A DNA stretch of 53,110 bases from the NCBI GenBank assembly GCA_017531505.1, contig JAFXKX010000002.1, positions 1 through 53,110 of the forward strand. Direction: 5' to 3'. Below the pieces are notes generated by a model that was not told the DNA's origin, did not search any database, and saw only the letters and a list, made by a program, of their open reading frames with translations. Shown in pieces: positions 16,303-23,953 of the stretch; position 1 is the stretch's first letter; each line of letters opens with the position of its first letter. The position numbers and the translations under genes are program-made. This DNA comes from Clostridia bacterium. GTDB taxonomy: Bacteria; Bacillota; Clostridia; Christensenellales; Christensenellaceae.

Positions 16303-17802
16303 ATGGATCTGAAAAAACTCCGCAACGAGAGCGATATCCGCGGTGTAGCCAGCGAAGGTATCGAAGGCCAGCATATAAACCTGACTGACGAAGCGATTTA
16401 CGAACTGGCATGCGGCTTCTTCGCATGGCTGGGCAAGCGCGTCGGCAAAGACAGCCTCAAGGTAGGCGTCGGCAGAGACTCCCGTATCTCCGGCCCCCGC
16501 ATTCTGGAAGCTGTCAAGAAGGCTGCTGCTGATATGGGCGTAGCACTGTACGACACCGGTCTGGCATCCACTCCCGCTATGTTCATGTCCACCATCACCG
16601 AAGGCTTCGAATATGACGGTTCTATCATGATCACTGCAAGCCACCTGCCCTTCAACCGCAACGGTATGAAGTTCTTTGTCAAAGAGGGCGGTCTCGAGGC
16701 TTCCGATATCAAGGAAGTGATCGCAGTGGCAGAAGAGGGCGGCTTTGCCAAGGTTGGCGGCGGCTCCTGTGAATCCATCGATTTTATGACCGTATACGCA
16801 CAGATCCTGGTAGATATCATCCGCAAGGGCACCGGTAAGGAAATGCCTCTGGCAGGTACCAAGGTCATCGTAGACGCAGGTAACGGTGCAGGCGGCTTCT
16901 ATGCCAATAACGTACTCAAGGTGCTGGGCGCCGATACCGAAGGCAGCCAGTTCCTCGAGCCCGACGGTATGTTCCCCAACCATATCCCCAACCCCGAGGA
17001 TAAGGCTGCAGGCGAATCCATCTCCAAGGCTGTACTTAATGCCAAGGCAGACCTCGGCATCATCTTCGATACCGACGTTGACCGTGCAGGCGTAGTAGAC
17101 CCCAACGGCCGTGTTATCAACCGTAACCGCCTCATCGCGCTGATCGGTAAGATCCTGCTGCTGGAATTCCCCGGCACCACCATCGTTACCGACTCCACCA
17201 CTTCCAGCGGTTTGGCTAAGTTCATCGCTGAAAACGGCGGCGTACATCATCGCTTCAAGAGAGGTTACAAGAACGTTATCAACGAAGGCATCCGTCTCAA
17301 CGGCGAGGGCAAGGATTGCCAGCTGGCGATCGAGACTTCCGGTCACGCTGCTCTGAAGGAAAACTACTTCCTGGATGACGGCGCTTATCTGGTAACCAAG
17401 ATCCTCATCACCATGGCAAATATGCGCGCAGAAGGCAAGGATATGTTCGAACTGATCGCTTCTCTGGAAGAACCCAAGGAAGCAGAAGAATTCCGTCTCA
17501 ACATCAAGGCAGAAGACTTCAAGGCTTACGGTGCACAGGTCATCGAATCCATCAAGGCTGCTGCAGAGGCAGATGCAAAGTTCACCCCCGCTCCCACCAA
17601 CTACGAAGGCATCCGCGTATCTTTGGATAAGGACAACGGCAATGGCTGGTTCCTCGTCAGAATGTCCCTGCATGATCCGCTCCTGCCCATCAACGTAGAA
17701 AGTGACAGCGTCGGCGGCGTCCGCGTCATCGTAGAGACTCTGTACGGTCTGCTCAAGGGCATGGATCTCGACCTCAGCCCCATCGAGAAATATCTCGCAT
17801 AA
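16303..17802 (+). CDS. phosphoglucomutase/phosphomannomutase family protein
   Basis: A cytoplasmic alpha-D-phosphohexomutase of 499 residues that would interconvert hexose 1- and 6-phosphates for sugar-nucleotide and wall synthesis. The catalytic phosphoserine loop is ITASHLPFNRNGMK (about residue 110). The metal-binding loop is DTDVDRAG, the sugar-specificity loop is ETSGHAALKE, and the phosphate-binding region is around IRVSLDKDNG. All four functional loops are present and the length is normal. Glucose versus mannose specificity cannot be read with confidence. AAGGAGG lies upstream of the start. Confidence 0.92.
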   Translation: MDLKKLRNESDIRGVASEGIEGQHINLTDEAIYELACGFFAWLGKRVGKDSLKVGVGRDSRISGPRILEAVKKAAADMGVALYDTGLASTPAMFMSTITEGFEYDGSIMITASHLPFNRNGMKFFVKEGGLEASDIKEVIAVAEEGGFAKVGGGSCESIDFMTVYAQILVDIIRKGTGKEMPLAGTKVIVDAGNGAGGFYANNVLKVLGADTEGSQFLEPDGMFPNHIPNPEDKAAGESISKAVLNAKADLGIIFDTDVDRAGVVDPNGRVINRNRLIALIGKILLLEFPGTTIVTDSTTSSGLAKFIAENGGVHHRFKRGYKNVINEGIRLNGEGKDCQLAIETSGHAALKENYFLDDGAYLVTKILITMANMRAEGKDMFELIASLEEPKEAEEFRLNIKAEDFKAYGAQVIESIKAAAEADAKFTPAPTNYEGIRVSLDKDNGNGWFLVRMSLHDPLLPINVESDSVGGVRVIVETLYGLLKGMDLDLSPIEKYLA

Positions 17803-17818
17803 CCGTCCCCCAAAATAC

Positions 17819-17851
17819 AAAAACCGGTATCCCCGCGATGCCGGTTTTTTT
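17819..17851 (+). terminator. intrinsic terminator
   Basis: AAAACCGGTATC-CCCGC-GATGCCGGTTTT ending in T7, just after the mutase gene. Confidence 0.9.
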
Positions 17852-17947
17852 GTTTGCGGCGGTATAGAGCACGGCAATATATCATAATTTACAAAAAAAG
17901 AAAAAATACCGTAACTTTTCGATGTTTGTATGCGTCTAACAAATAAG

Positions 17948-17959
17948 GGAAAATTTTCC
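17948..17959. promoter_or_regulatory. palindrome upstream of the FtsX-like gene
   Basis: GGAAAATTTTCC, a perfect 12-bp palindrome 39 bp before the gene at 17999. It could be an operator; no clear -35/-10 pair was found near it. Confidence 0.3.
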
Positions 17960-17998
17960 TGCACACCATAGTAAGGTGCTGCGGAGAGGAGAAGTTTT

Positions 17999-20326
17999 AT
18001 GATAGAGTTGCTGCGCAAAGGGTTTACCCGCCGGGGCAGGCAGGTGCGGTACATCGCCGGATGTATCGCGCTTATCGTATTGGTGCTGGGGTGTGTGCCG
18101 TCGCTGCTGGCTGCCTATGGGCAAGAGACTGCCCTTGCACAAAGCGCCCAGACGGGGGAACAGCATGGCATTTGGTTTGATGTGGAGGAGGCACAGTTGT
18201 CTGCCGCCCGCGATGCAGGGGCACAGACTGCTTCCGTGACCTGCTATGGCAGTTTCTCGCTGGTGGGGACGGGCCGCCGCATCACGGTGGGCACCATGGG
18301 GGAGGATGCCCGTGCCATGGGCCGATTTACGCTGACAGAGGGTGATTGGCCCACCGCCACAGACGAGATACTTTTAGAAAATCATGTGCGCTACCTGCTG
18401 CCCGATACGGCGCAGCTGGGCAGTGTGATCACGCTGCGTATGGGAAGAGATACGCGGCGCTTTGTGATCTGCGGTTTTATAGACGATTACCGCACCCGTT
18501 GGGATCTGCCGGACGGCGCAGACCAATTGCCCTGCGCCTTTGTATGCGACGGCTCTGTCGGCGGGCGGGCATCCGTGTGCCACGGGCTGATCCGGCTGCC
18601 CTCCACACCCGTGGATTGGCAGGCATCGCTGGATACATTGGCAGCACAGGCCGGCTTTGCGGGGCAGACGGCATATAACAGCGCACTGTACGATACGGTC
18701 TATGCCGAACGCATCGCTCCCGTCGGGCAGTACGGCAAACTGTTTGGGTGGATACTGTATGGCATCGGTGGTCTGCTGATCTGGATCGTGGCAGAGCAGT
18801 CTCTGGCAGAGGTAAGATCGCATCTGCCGGCTGCGGCGGAATGGCAGGTGCTTACGGTCATGCTGCTGAATGCTGCCTTTGGCTGTCTGCCGGGTATGGT
18901 ACTGGGTCGGCTGGGCGCCCGCCTGCTGCTATGGGCGGCTGCCGCAGGATGGGATGTGTATGCGGTGTTTGGGCCCGGTGCCCTGTGGTATACGGGGGCA
19001 GTCCTTTTGGGCGGCACCGTATTTACATGGCTGTGCGGCATCGGTATGCCTCATATCCTGCCGATGCCGGCTTCGCGTTTTGGCACATACGCCCGGGGCG
19101 TGCGCAGGGCGGCGCTCATCCTTGCGATCTGTGTAATATGCGCCCTTGGTTTGGGAGTGGGGGAGGATGTTGCCCATCGCGGCCGGCAGGAGCAGGATAC
19201 CGCATACCTGCACTTTGCGGCGGCGGCCCCGCAGGATGCCTCCGTCCTGACATACGGTGACTACACCCTGACGGTACGCAGCCGCTGGTCGCTGCGGTCG
19301 GTATACAATGGCTTTTCCGGCTTCAAGGGTGTGGCGGGGATCTCCGCACAGGCAGATGCGCAGGACCTGCGGGTGCTGCAGGATACCCCTTCGGTCTATT
19401 GGCAGCAGGTCAGCGCCGCGGCAGGGCAGGCGACCGGGGAGGATACCACCGGGCAGCCTTTTTCGCCGCCCGATGTGCAGGCGTACGCGGGTCTGCAGGT
19501 GATCGTTGTGGATCGCTGGAACAGAGATGCCCTTGCACAGGCGTATCCTGCGCTGCAATTCCATGCTGCGTTTAGCGAAGGGCAGGGCGTGCTGTTTGCG
19601 CCGCCTGTGGGGCCGTATACCTCCGGCTTTGGGGTAGGGCAGGACATGATGCTGGGCTCGCTGTATCATCAGGGTATGCAGCGCATCCCCGCGGCAGAGG
19701 ATATCCGCCTGCGTACAGAGCATATCCGCCTCTCGGCCGTATATCACGAGCGCTTTGTACTGGATACCGGCTATACCCGCTATGAGAGCGATCTGCCGGT
19801 GCTGCTGATCTCTGCAGAGACTGCCTTCGGGCTCAAAGGGCTGCGCGGTATCGATGCGTTTACGGTATATCTGGATGCAGATCTGCCGCCGCTGGCGTAT
19901 ACCGTTGTCGAGTCCATTTTCGATGATGTGGCTTACGGTATGCAGGATAGTGTTGTCTTCAAGAGCAGGGAAGAGGCAGCCTTCTATGAGCGGTTCGCTC
20001 GGGTCATGGGGTTGTGCGGAGGGCTTGTCTGCGCCGCCTGTGCCGCCGTCGCTGCGTGGGTGCTGCATCGGGAGGGTGCTGCCCGTAGGCCGGATAGATT
20101 GCATTGTCTGGCAGAAACCGCCGCAGGACTTCTGATGCTGTTTCTGTCTGCGGGGGGTATGCTGCATTGGCTGCGGACCTATGCTGCGCTGAGTGTACCG
20201 CATACTGTGTTTGCGGGGAACTGGCCGCTTGCGGCAGGCCGGGCGGCGGCGCTGTTGTGCCTGTGCGGTATATGCAGACCGGCGCAAAAAAACACTTGCA
20301 TACCGATGGAAAATACCGTATACTGA
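17999..20326 (+). CDS. FtsX-like ABC permease-type membrane protein, orphan
   Basis: A 775-residue membrane protein. One segment lies near the N-terminus (residues about 18-38), followed by a large extracytoplasmic domain of about 200 residues. Then come four hydrophobic segments (about 245-390), a second large outside domain (about 395-660) and three terminal segments. This matches the MacB/FtsX-type ABC permease plan. Motif-level similarity is weak, so the family is inferred from architecture. No ATP-binding subunit is adjacent, which is unusual. GAGAGGAG precedes the start. It lies alone between the mutase terminator and the infC promoter. Confidence 0.6.
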   Translation: MIELLRKGFTRRGRQVRYIAGCIALIVLVLGCVPSLLAAYGQETALAQSAQTGEQHGIWFDVEEAQLSAARDAGAQTASVTCYGSFSLVGTGRRITVGTMGEDARAMGRFTLTEGDWPTATDEILLENHVRYLLPDTAQLGSVITLRMGRDTRRFVICGFIDDYRTRWDLPDGADQLPCAFVCDGSVGGRASVCHGLIRLPSTPVDWQASLDTLAAQAGFAGQTAYNSALYDTVYAERIAPVGQYGKLFGWILYGIGGLLIWIVAEQSLAEVRSHLPAAAEWQVLTVMLLNAAFGCLPGMVLGRLGARLLLWAAAAGWDVYAVFGPGALWYTGAVLLGGTVFTWLCGIGMPHILPMPASRFGTYARGVRRAALILAICVICALGLGVGEDVAHRGRQEQDTAYLHFAAAAPQDASVLTYGDYTLTVRSRWSLRSVYNGFSGFKGVAGISAQADAQDLRVLQDTPSVYWQQVSAAAGQATGEDTTGQPFSPPDVQAYAGLQVIVVDRWNRDALAQAYPALQFHAAFSEGQGVLFAPPVGPYTSGFGVGQDMMLGSLYHQGMQRIPAAEDIRLRTEHIRLSAVYHERFVLDTGYTRYESDLPVLLISAETAFGLKGLRGIDAFTVYLDADLPPLAYTVVESIFDDVAYGMQDSVVFKSREEAAFYERFARVMGLCGGLVCAACAAVAAWVLHREGAARRPDRLHCLAETAAGLLMLFLSAGGMLHWLRTYAALSVPHTVFAGNWPLAAGRAAALLCLCGICRPAQKNTCIPMENTVY

Positions 20327-20363
20327 TTACGGAAAAAACGCCTGAAATTTGGGAAAATACCCC

Positions 20364-20392
20364 TTGACAGGTGTGTTTTCCTATGATAGAAT
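20364..20392 (+). promoter_or_regulatory. promoter of the infC-rpmI-rplT operon
   Basis: TTGACA, a 17-bp spacer and TAGAAT. A strong sigma-A promoter; initiation is predicted near 20399, at the start of the attenuator leader. Confidence 0.85.
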
Positions 20393-20398
20393 ATCAAT

Positions 20399-20502
20399 GT
20401 TCAAGAAGAAACTACCCGTTTCTCACCTGCCGATGAAGGCATCAGGCATGGTTACTTTTCTTTAAGCATGCTTTGCGCGGGTAGTTTGCCCGCGCTTTTT
20501 TT
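20399..20502 (+). promoter_or_regulatory. infC operon leader attenuator (L20-leader type)
   Basis: ACTACCCG (20411-20418) can pair with CGGGTAGT (20478-20485). That pairing would disrupt the terminator GCGCGGG-TAGTTT-GCCCGCGC-T7 (20475-20502). This is the mutually exclusive layout of ribosomal protein L20-controlled leaders, in which excess L20 favours termination. That this leader responds to L20 is inferred from the operon content. Confidence 0.8.
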
Positions 20503-20562
20503 GTGCGGTCGGAACATCAAGGGTAAACGGCCGATACGGCGATAAAACAGGAGGACACGACA

Positions 20563-21069
20563 ATAGCTAACGAATTGTTGATCAACGAACAGATCCGTGA
20601 CAAAGAAGTCAGACTGATCGGTGCAGACGGCAAACAGCTGGGTATCATGAGCGTGGAACAGGCTCAGTAGCTGGCAGATGAGGCAAACCTCGACTTGGTA
20701 AACATTTCCCCCAAGGCAGAGCCCCCGGTATGCCGCATTATGGACTATGGCAAGTATCGCTTTGAGCAGGAAAAGAAACTCAAAGAGGCCAAGAAGAATC
20801 AGAAAACCATTACCCTTAAGGAAATGCGCCTTTCGGCTACCATCGATAAGCACGACCTGGAAGTCAAGGCAAAGAATGTACAGAAATTCCTCGCAAGTGG
20901 AGATAAAGTAAAGGTATCCATCCGTTTCCGCGGTCGCCAGATGGCACACACTGCCGGCGGTCTGGAAATCATGAATACGTTCCTCTCCCTGCTGGAGAAT
21001 GTAGTCGTAGAAAAACCTGCGAAAATGGAAGGGCGCAATATGTTTATAGTGCTCGCTCCCAAAAACTAA
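20563..21069 (+). CDS. infC: translation initiation factor IF-3, interrupted by an in-frame TAG
   Basis: IF-3 binds the 30S subunit and polices start-codon choice. The frame reads from AUA at 20563 (IANELLINEQIRDKEVRLIG), with GGAGG eight bases upstream. IF-3 homology continues without a frame change to KN at 21069 (168 codons). Codon 36 (20668-20670) is TAG, inside the helix SVEQAQ-stop-LADEANLDLV, where other IF-3 proteins have an ordinary residue such as Glu. The linker and C-terminal domain after it are intact (AEPPVCRIMDYGKYRFEQEK, RFRGRQMAHT). No ATG start fits: the first long open frame after the TAG would begin at TTG 20695 and lose most of the N-domain. A sequencing error, a mutation or readthrough are all possible. 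Confidence 0.85.
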
Positions 21070-21086
21070 CATAGGAGGGCAAACAA

Positions 21087-21284
21087 ATGCCGAAGATCAA
21101 GACCCATAGAGGTGCTGCGAAGAGATTTAAGATCGCTAAGAGTGGCCGTATTAAGTTCCAGAAGACCAACAAACGGCACATTTTGACTAAGAAGACTACC
21201 AAGCGGAAGAGACAGCTCAGAGCAACCGGTTACCTGACCGGAACTGCTGAGAAGAACATGAAGAAGCTTCTGCCCTACGGCTAA
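21087..21284 (+). CDS. rpmI: 50S ribosomal protein L35
   Basis: A 65-residue basic ribosomal protein with the L35 pattern: [15 protein letters not shown], then the conserved KRHILTKK and a C-terminal KKLLPYG. It is the middle gene of the operon, 17 bp after infC and 36 bp before rplT, with AGGAGGG upstream of the start. Its length and all conserved blocks are normal. Confidence 0.98.
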   Translation: MPKIKTHRGAAKRFKIAKSGRIKFQKTNKRHILTKKTTKRKRQLRATGYLTGTAEKNMKKLLPYG

Positions 21285-21320
21285 ACCGCTGGCTGATTTC
21301 ATATTTGGAGGATTACGCAA

Positions 21321-21677
21321 ATGGCAAGAATTAAAAAGGGTTTGAATTCCCATAAGAGACGTAAAAAAGTATTAAAGCTGGCGAAAGGCTTCTACGGTGC
21401 CGCTTCCCGTCACTATAGAGTCGCCAAGACCCAGGTTATGCGTGCTCAGCGCAACGCATTCATCGGCCGCAAGCAGAAGAAGAGAGATTACAGAAAACTC
21501 TGGATCGCTCGTATCAATGCTGCAGCTCGTATCAACGGCATCAGCTACTCCCGCCTGATCAACGGTCTGAAGAAGGCTAACGTAGAAGTTAACCGCAAGA
21601 TCCTGGCTGATCTGGCAGTAACCGATGCAGCAGCTTTCACCCAGCTGGTTGAAGTTGCCAAGGCAGCTCTTGCTTAA
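21321..21677 (+). CDS. rplT: 50S ribosomal protein L20
   Basis: A 118-residue ribosomal protein that binds 23S rRNA early in assembly and is the likely autoregulator of this operon through the leader at 20399-20502. The family sequence is clear: [19 protein letters not shown], then [13 protein letters not shown] and [23 protein letters not shown] precedes the start. It is the last gene of the operon. Confidence 0.98.
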   Translation: MARIKKGLNSHKRRKKVLKLAKGFYGAASRHYRVAKTQVMRAQRNAFIGRKQKKRDYRKLWIARINAAARINGISYSRLINGLKKANVEVNRKILADLAVTDAAAFTQLVEVAKAALA

Positions 21678-21693
21678 TCAGATCACACAAGTA

Positions 21694-21727
21694 AAAGCGA
21701 TTCTCCCTAAGAGAGTCGCTTTTTTTA
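21694..21727 (+). terminator. terminator of the infC operon
   Basis: AAAGCGATTCTC-CCTAA-GAGAGTCGCTTTTTTT, with one mismatch in the stem. Confidence 0.9.
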
Positions 21728-21737
21728 TACCCGGCGT

Positions 21738-21766
21738 TTGCCTTTGCGGGGTAAATGTGCTATACT
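21738..21766 (+). promoter_or_regulatory. promoter of the RNA methyltransferase gene
   Basis: TTGCCT, a 17-bp spacer and TATACT (21761-21766), 44 bp before the start codon. Confidence 0.6.
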
Positions 21767-21809
21767 TAGCCCGTAGTTTTGGCGATTTGCCTTGGCTTTG
21801 GAGGATACT

Positions 21810-22568
21810 ATGCAGGTCATTACCAGCACCAAAAACGAATATATCAAGACGCTGCGCAGCTTGAAACAACCCAAATACCGCCGGCAGCTGGGCCTCTTTC
21901 TGGCAGAGGGCGGTAAGTGCGCGTGGGAGGCTCTCACTTATGGGGATGCGGAAGCCCTGCTGCTGCCGCAGGATGCGCCGGATGCCGGTCTGATGGCGCT
22001 GGCACAGCAAAAGCAGGTGCAGGTCATCTGTGTATCCGATGCCGTCATGGAGGCTGTCAGCGAGGTCAAAACGCCGCAGAATGCCATCGCCGTGGTACGC
22101 CGCCCCGCAGAGCAGTCCTTTTTGGAGCAGGGCGTGATCGCAGCGCTGGAGGATGTATCCGACCCTACCAATGTCGGGGCCATCATCCGCACGGCAGATG
22201 CCATCGGCGCGGCCGGTGTGCTGCTGTCCGCAGGCTGTGCAGACTACACTTCGCCCCGCGCGGTGCGCGCTTCTATGGGCAGCGTGTTCCATGTGCCCGT
22301 CTGCGTGTGTGACGATTTCCGTGCCGAACTCACCCGCTTAAAAGGGGAGGGCTGGCGGATCGTCGGTGCCCATCTCAAAGGGCAGCCGAAATTGCCTCAT
22401 AGCGAAAAGCACTGTCTGCTCATCGGCAACGAGGCCCGTGGGCTGACGGCGGAGACTTCCGCCCTGTGTGACGATCTGGTCAAGATCAGTATCTATGGGC
22501 AGGCAGAGAGCCTCAACGCATCTGTGGCGGCAGGCATCCTGCTTTACCGTTTGCGGGAAGGTTTTTGA
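21810..22568 (+). CDS. TrmH/SpoU family RNA 2'-O-methyltransferase
   Basis: A 252-residue SPOUT-class enzyme that would methylate a ribose of rRNA or tRNA. The N-terminal substrate-binding domain starts MQVITSTKNEYIKTLRSLKQ and includes FLAEGGKCAWEAL. The catalytic knotted fold shows the three SpoU motifs: DVSDPTNVGAIIRTADAIGA, LLIGNEARGL and KISIYGQAESLNASVAAGIL. ATG 21810 follows TTTGGAGG; the upstream TTG is less likely. The exact RNA target is not assignable here. Such a gene is often found next to pheST, as here. Confidence 0.93.
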   Translation: MQVITSTKNEYIKTLRSLKQPKYRRQLGLFLAEGGKCAWEALTYGDAEALLLPQDAPDAGLMALAQQKQVQVICVSDAVMEAVSEVKTPQNAIAVVRRPAEQSFLEQGVIAALEDVSDPTNVGAIIRTADAIGAAGVLLSAGCADYTSPRAVRASMGSVFHVPVCVCDDFRAELTRLKGEGWRIVGAHLKGQPKLPHSEKHCLLIGNEARGLTAETSALCDDLVKISIYGQAESLNASVAAGILLYRLREGF

Positions 22569-22578
22569 GGAAAAAGGG

Positions 22579-22607
22579 TTGCACCGCCATTTCGGTTGTG
22601 CTAAAAT
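22579..22607 (+). promoter_or_regulatory. promoter of the pheST T-box leader
   Basis: TTGCAC, a 17-bp spacer and TAAAAT. Initiation is predicted near 22614. Confidence 0.7.
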
Positions 22608-22613
22608 ATATGA

Positions 22614-22882
22614 GTAAATCTTATAAAAACGCGTTGATCGGGCAAAGTATGCCGTACACACGCCCCGTGTAAGAGAGTCTTCTCCATCGGCTGTAAGAGA
22701 GGATACGGGCTGTACCGCAGAAATTTCACCCGTGAGCATCCGCATTGAACGTCTCCGGTCAGTAGGTGCGGACGGCAGAAAAGCCGATATCGATCAAAGC
22801 AAGGTCCTTGCCGTAGTTGGCATGGATAAATGCAGGTGGTACCGTGAAGTTGCTTCGCCCTGTCTGGGGCGAGGCTTTTTTT
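22614..22882 (+). promoter_or_regulatory. T-box riboswitch (phenylalanine) upstream of pheST
   Basis: The T-box core AAATGCAGGTGGTACCGTG lies at about 22828-22846. A terminator follows at 22851-22882, in which GCTTCGCCC pairs with GGGGCGAGGC before T7. A specifier-loop-like GAAATTTCACC at about 22720-22730 contains TTC (Phe, 22725-22727) followed by the usual purine. Uncharged tRNA-Phe should promote readthrough into pheST. Confidence 0.92.
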
Positions 22883-22924
22883 ATGAAGAATTTTTGCACA
22901 AAATGCAATGAAAGGAATGCCAGA

Positions 22925-23938
22925 ATGATGGAAACCATGATCGTTGAGATCCGTGCGGCGCTGGAAGCAGCCGCAACCGATGAAGCGCTGCAGGAGCTGC
23001 GCGTCAAATATCTGGGCAAAAAGGGCCTCATCACCGGCCTTATGAAGAACATGCGCGACCTGCCTCAGGAGGAGCGCCCCGCTTACGGCAGCAAGGTCAA
23101 TGCCCTGCGCAGCGAAGCAGAGGAAGCATTCGCCGCTAAGGCAGAGCAGATGAAGGCTGCCGCCCTCGAGCAGCGCCTCGCTGCAGAGAAGTTGGACGTC
23201 ACCCTGCCCGGCAAAGCCACCCCCATGGGTGCCCTGCACCCCTTGAATCAGGTCTATCGCGAGGTAAGAGATATCTTTACCGGCATGGGCTTCGAGGTGG
23301 TGGAAGGTCCCGAAGTAGAGTTCGATAAATATAACTTCGAGATGCTCAATATCCCCAAGGACCACCCTGCAAGAGATATGCAGGATACCTTCTATGTATC
23401 CGAGGATATCGTTGTCCGTACCCATACCTCTCCCGTACAGGTACGTACCATGCTCAAGCACGAGCCGCCTATCCGCGTCATCTGCCCCGGCAGAGTATAC
23501 CGTACCGATGACGTCGATGCCACCCACTCTCCCGTGTTCAATCAGGTAGAGGGTCTGTATATCGATAAGGGCGTTACTTTTGCAGATCTCAAGGGTATTC
23601 TGGGCGAATTTTTGCGTAAACTCTACGGTCAGAGCACCGTTACCAAGTTCCGCCCCGGCTTCTTCCCGTTCACAGAGCCTTCCGCAGAGGTCGATGCCAG
23701 CTGCGCATTGTGCCACGGCAAAGGCTGCCCCGCCTGCAAAGGTGCCGGCATGATCGAGGTACTGGGCTGCGGCATGGTGCACCCCCGCGTTATCGAGGCT
23801 TGCGGCCTGGATCCCGAGGTGTATTCCGGCTTTGCATTCGGCCTTGGTCTCGACCGTCTTACCAATATCAAATACGGCATTACCGACATCCGTCTGCTGT
23901 ACGAAAACGATGTCCGGTTCCTGAGCCAGTTTGTATAA
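22925..23938 (+). CDS. pheS: phenylalanine--tRNA ligase alpha subunit
   Basis: The catalytic subunit of the alpha2-beta2 class II synthetase, 337 residues. An N-terminal coiled-coil arm (residues about 1-90) precedes the core. Class II motif 2 is around VRTHTSPVQVRTM to VICPGRVYRTDDVDATHSP. A Cys-rich insert (CALCHGKGCPACKG) is typical of bacterial PheS, and motif 3 is FAFGLGLDRL. The double ATG at 22925 has AAAGGA eight bases upstream. It is followed by pheT after 15 bp and controlled by the T-box. Confidence 0.97.
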   Translation: MMETMIVEIRAALEAAATDEALQELRVKYLGKKGLITGLMKNMRDLPQEERPAYGSKVNALRSEAEEAFAAKAEQMKAAALEQRLAAEKLDVTLPGKATPMGALHPLNQVYREVRDIFTGMGFEVVEGPEVEFDKYNFEMLNIPKDHPARDMQDTFYVSEDIVVRTHTSPVQVRTMLKHEPPIRVICPGRVYRTDDVDATHSPVFNQVEGLYIDKGVTFADLKGILGEFLRKLYGQSTVTKFRPGFFPFTEPSAEVDASCALCHGKGCPACKGAGMIEVLGCGMVHPRVIEACGLDPEVYSGFAFGLGLDRLTNIKYGITDIRLLYENDVRFLSQFV

Positions 23939-23953
23939 TAGGAGGATAATCAC

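Noticed and set aside
16111..18054. 647-codon open frame on the minus strand
   Set aside because: It is the antisense of the phosphohexomutase gene and runs through its terminator and leader. The mutase has all its catalytic loops.
20563..21069. General reassignment of TAG to an amino acid in this organism
   Set aside because: ppx ends in TAG at the normal family length with no back-up stop before the tRNA gene, so TAG acts as a stop there. No suppressor tRNA or pyrrolysine gene lies in the window.
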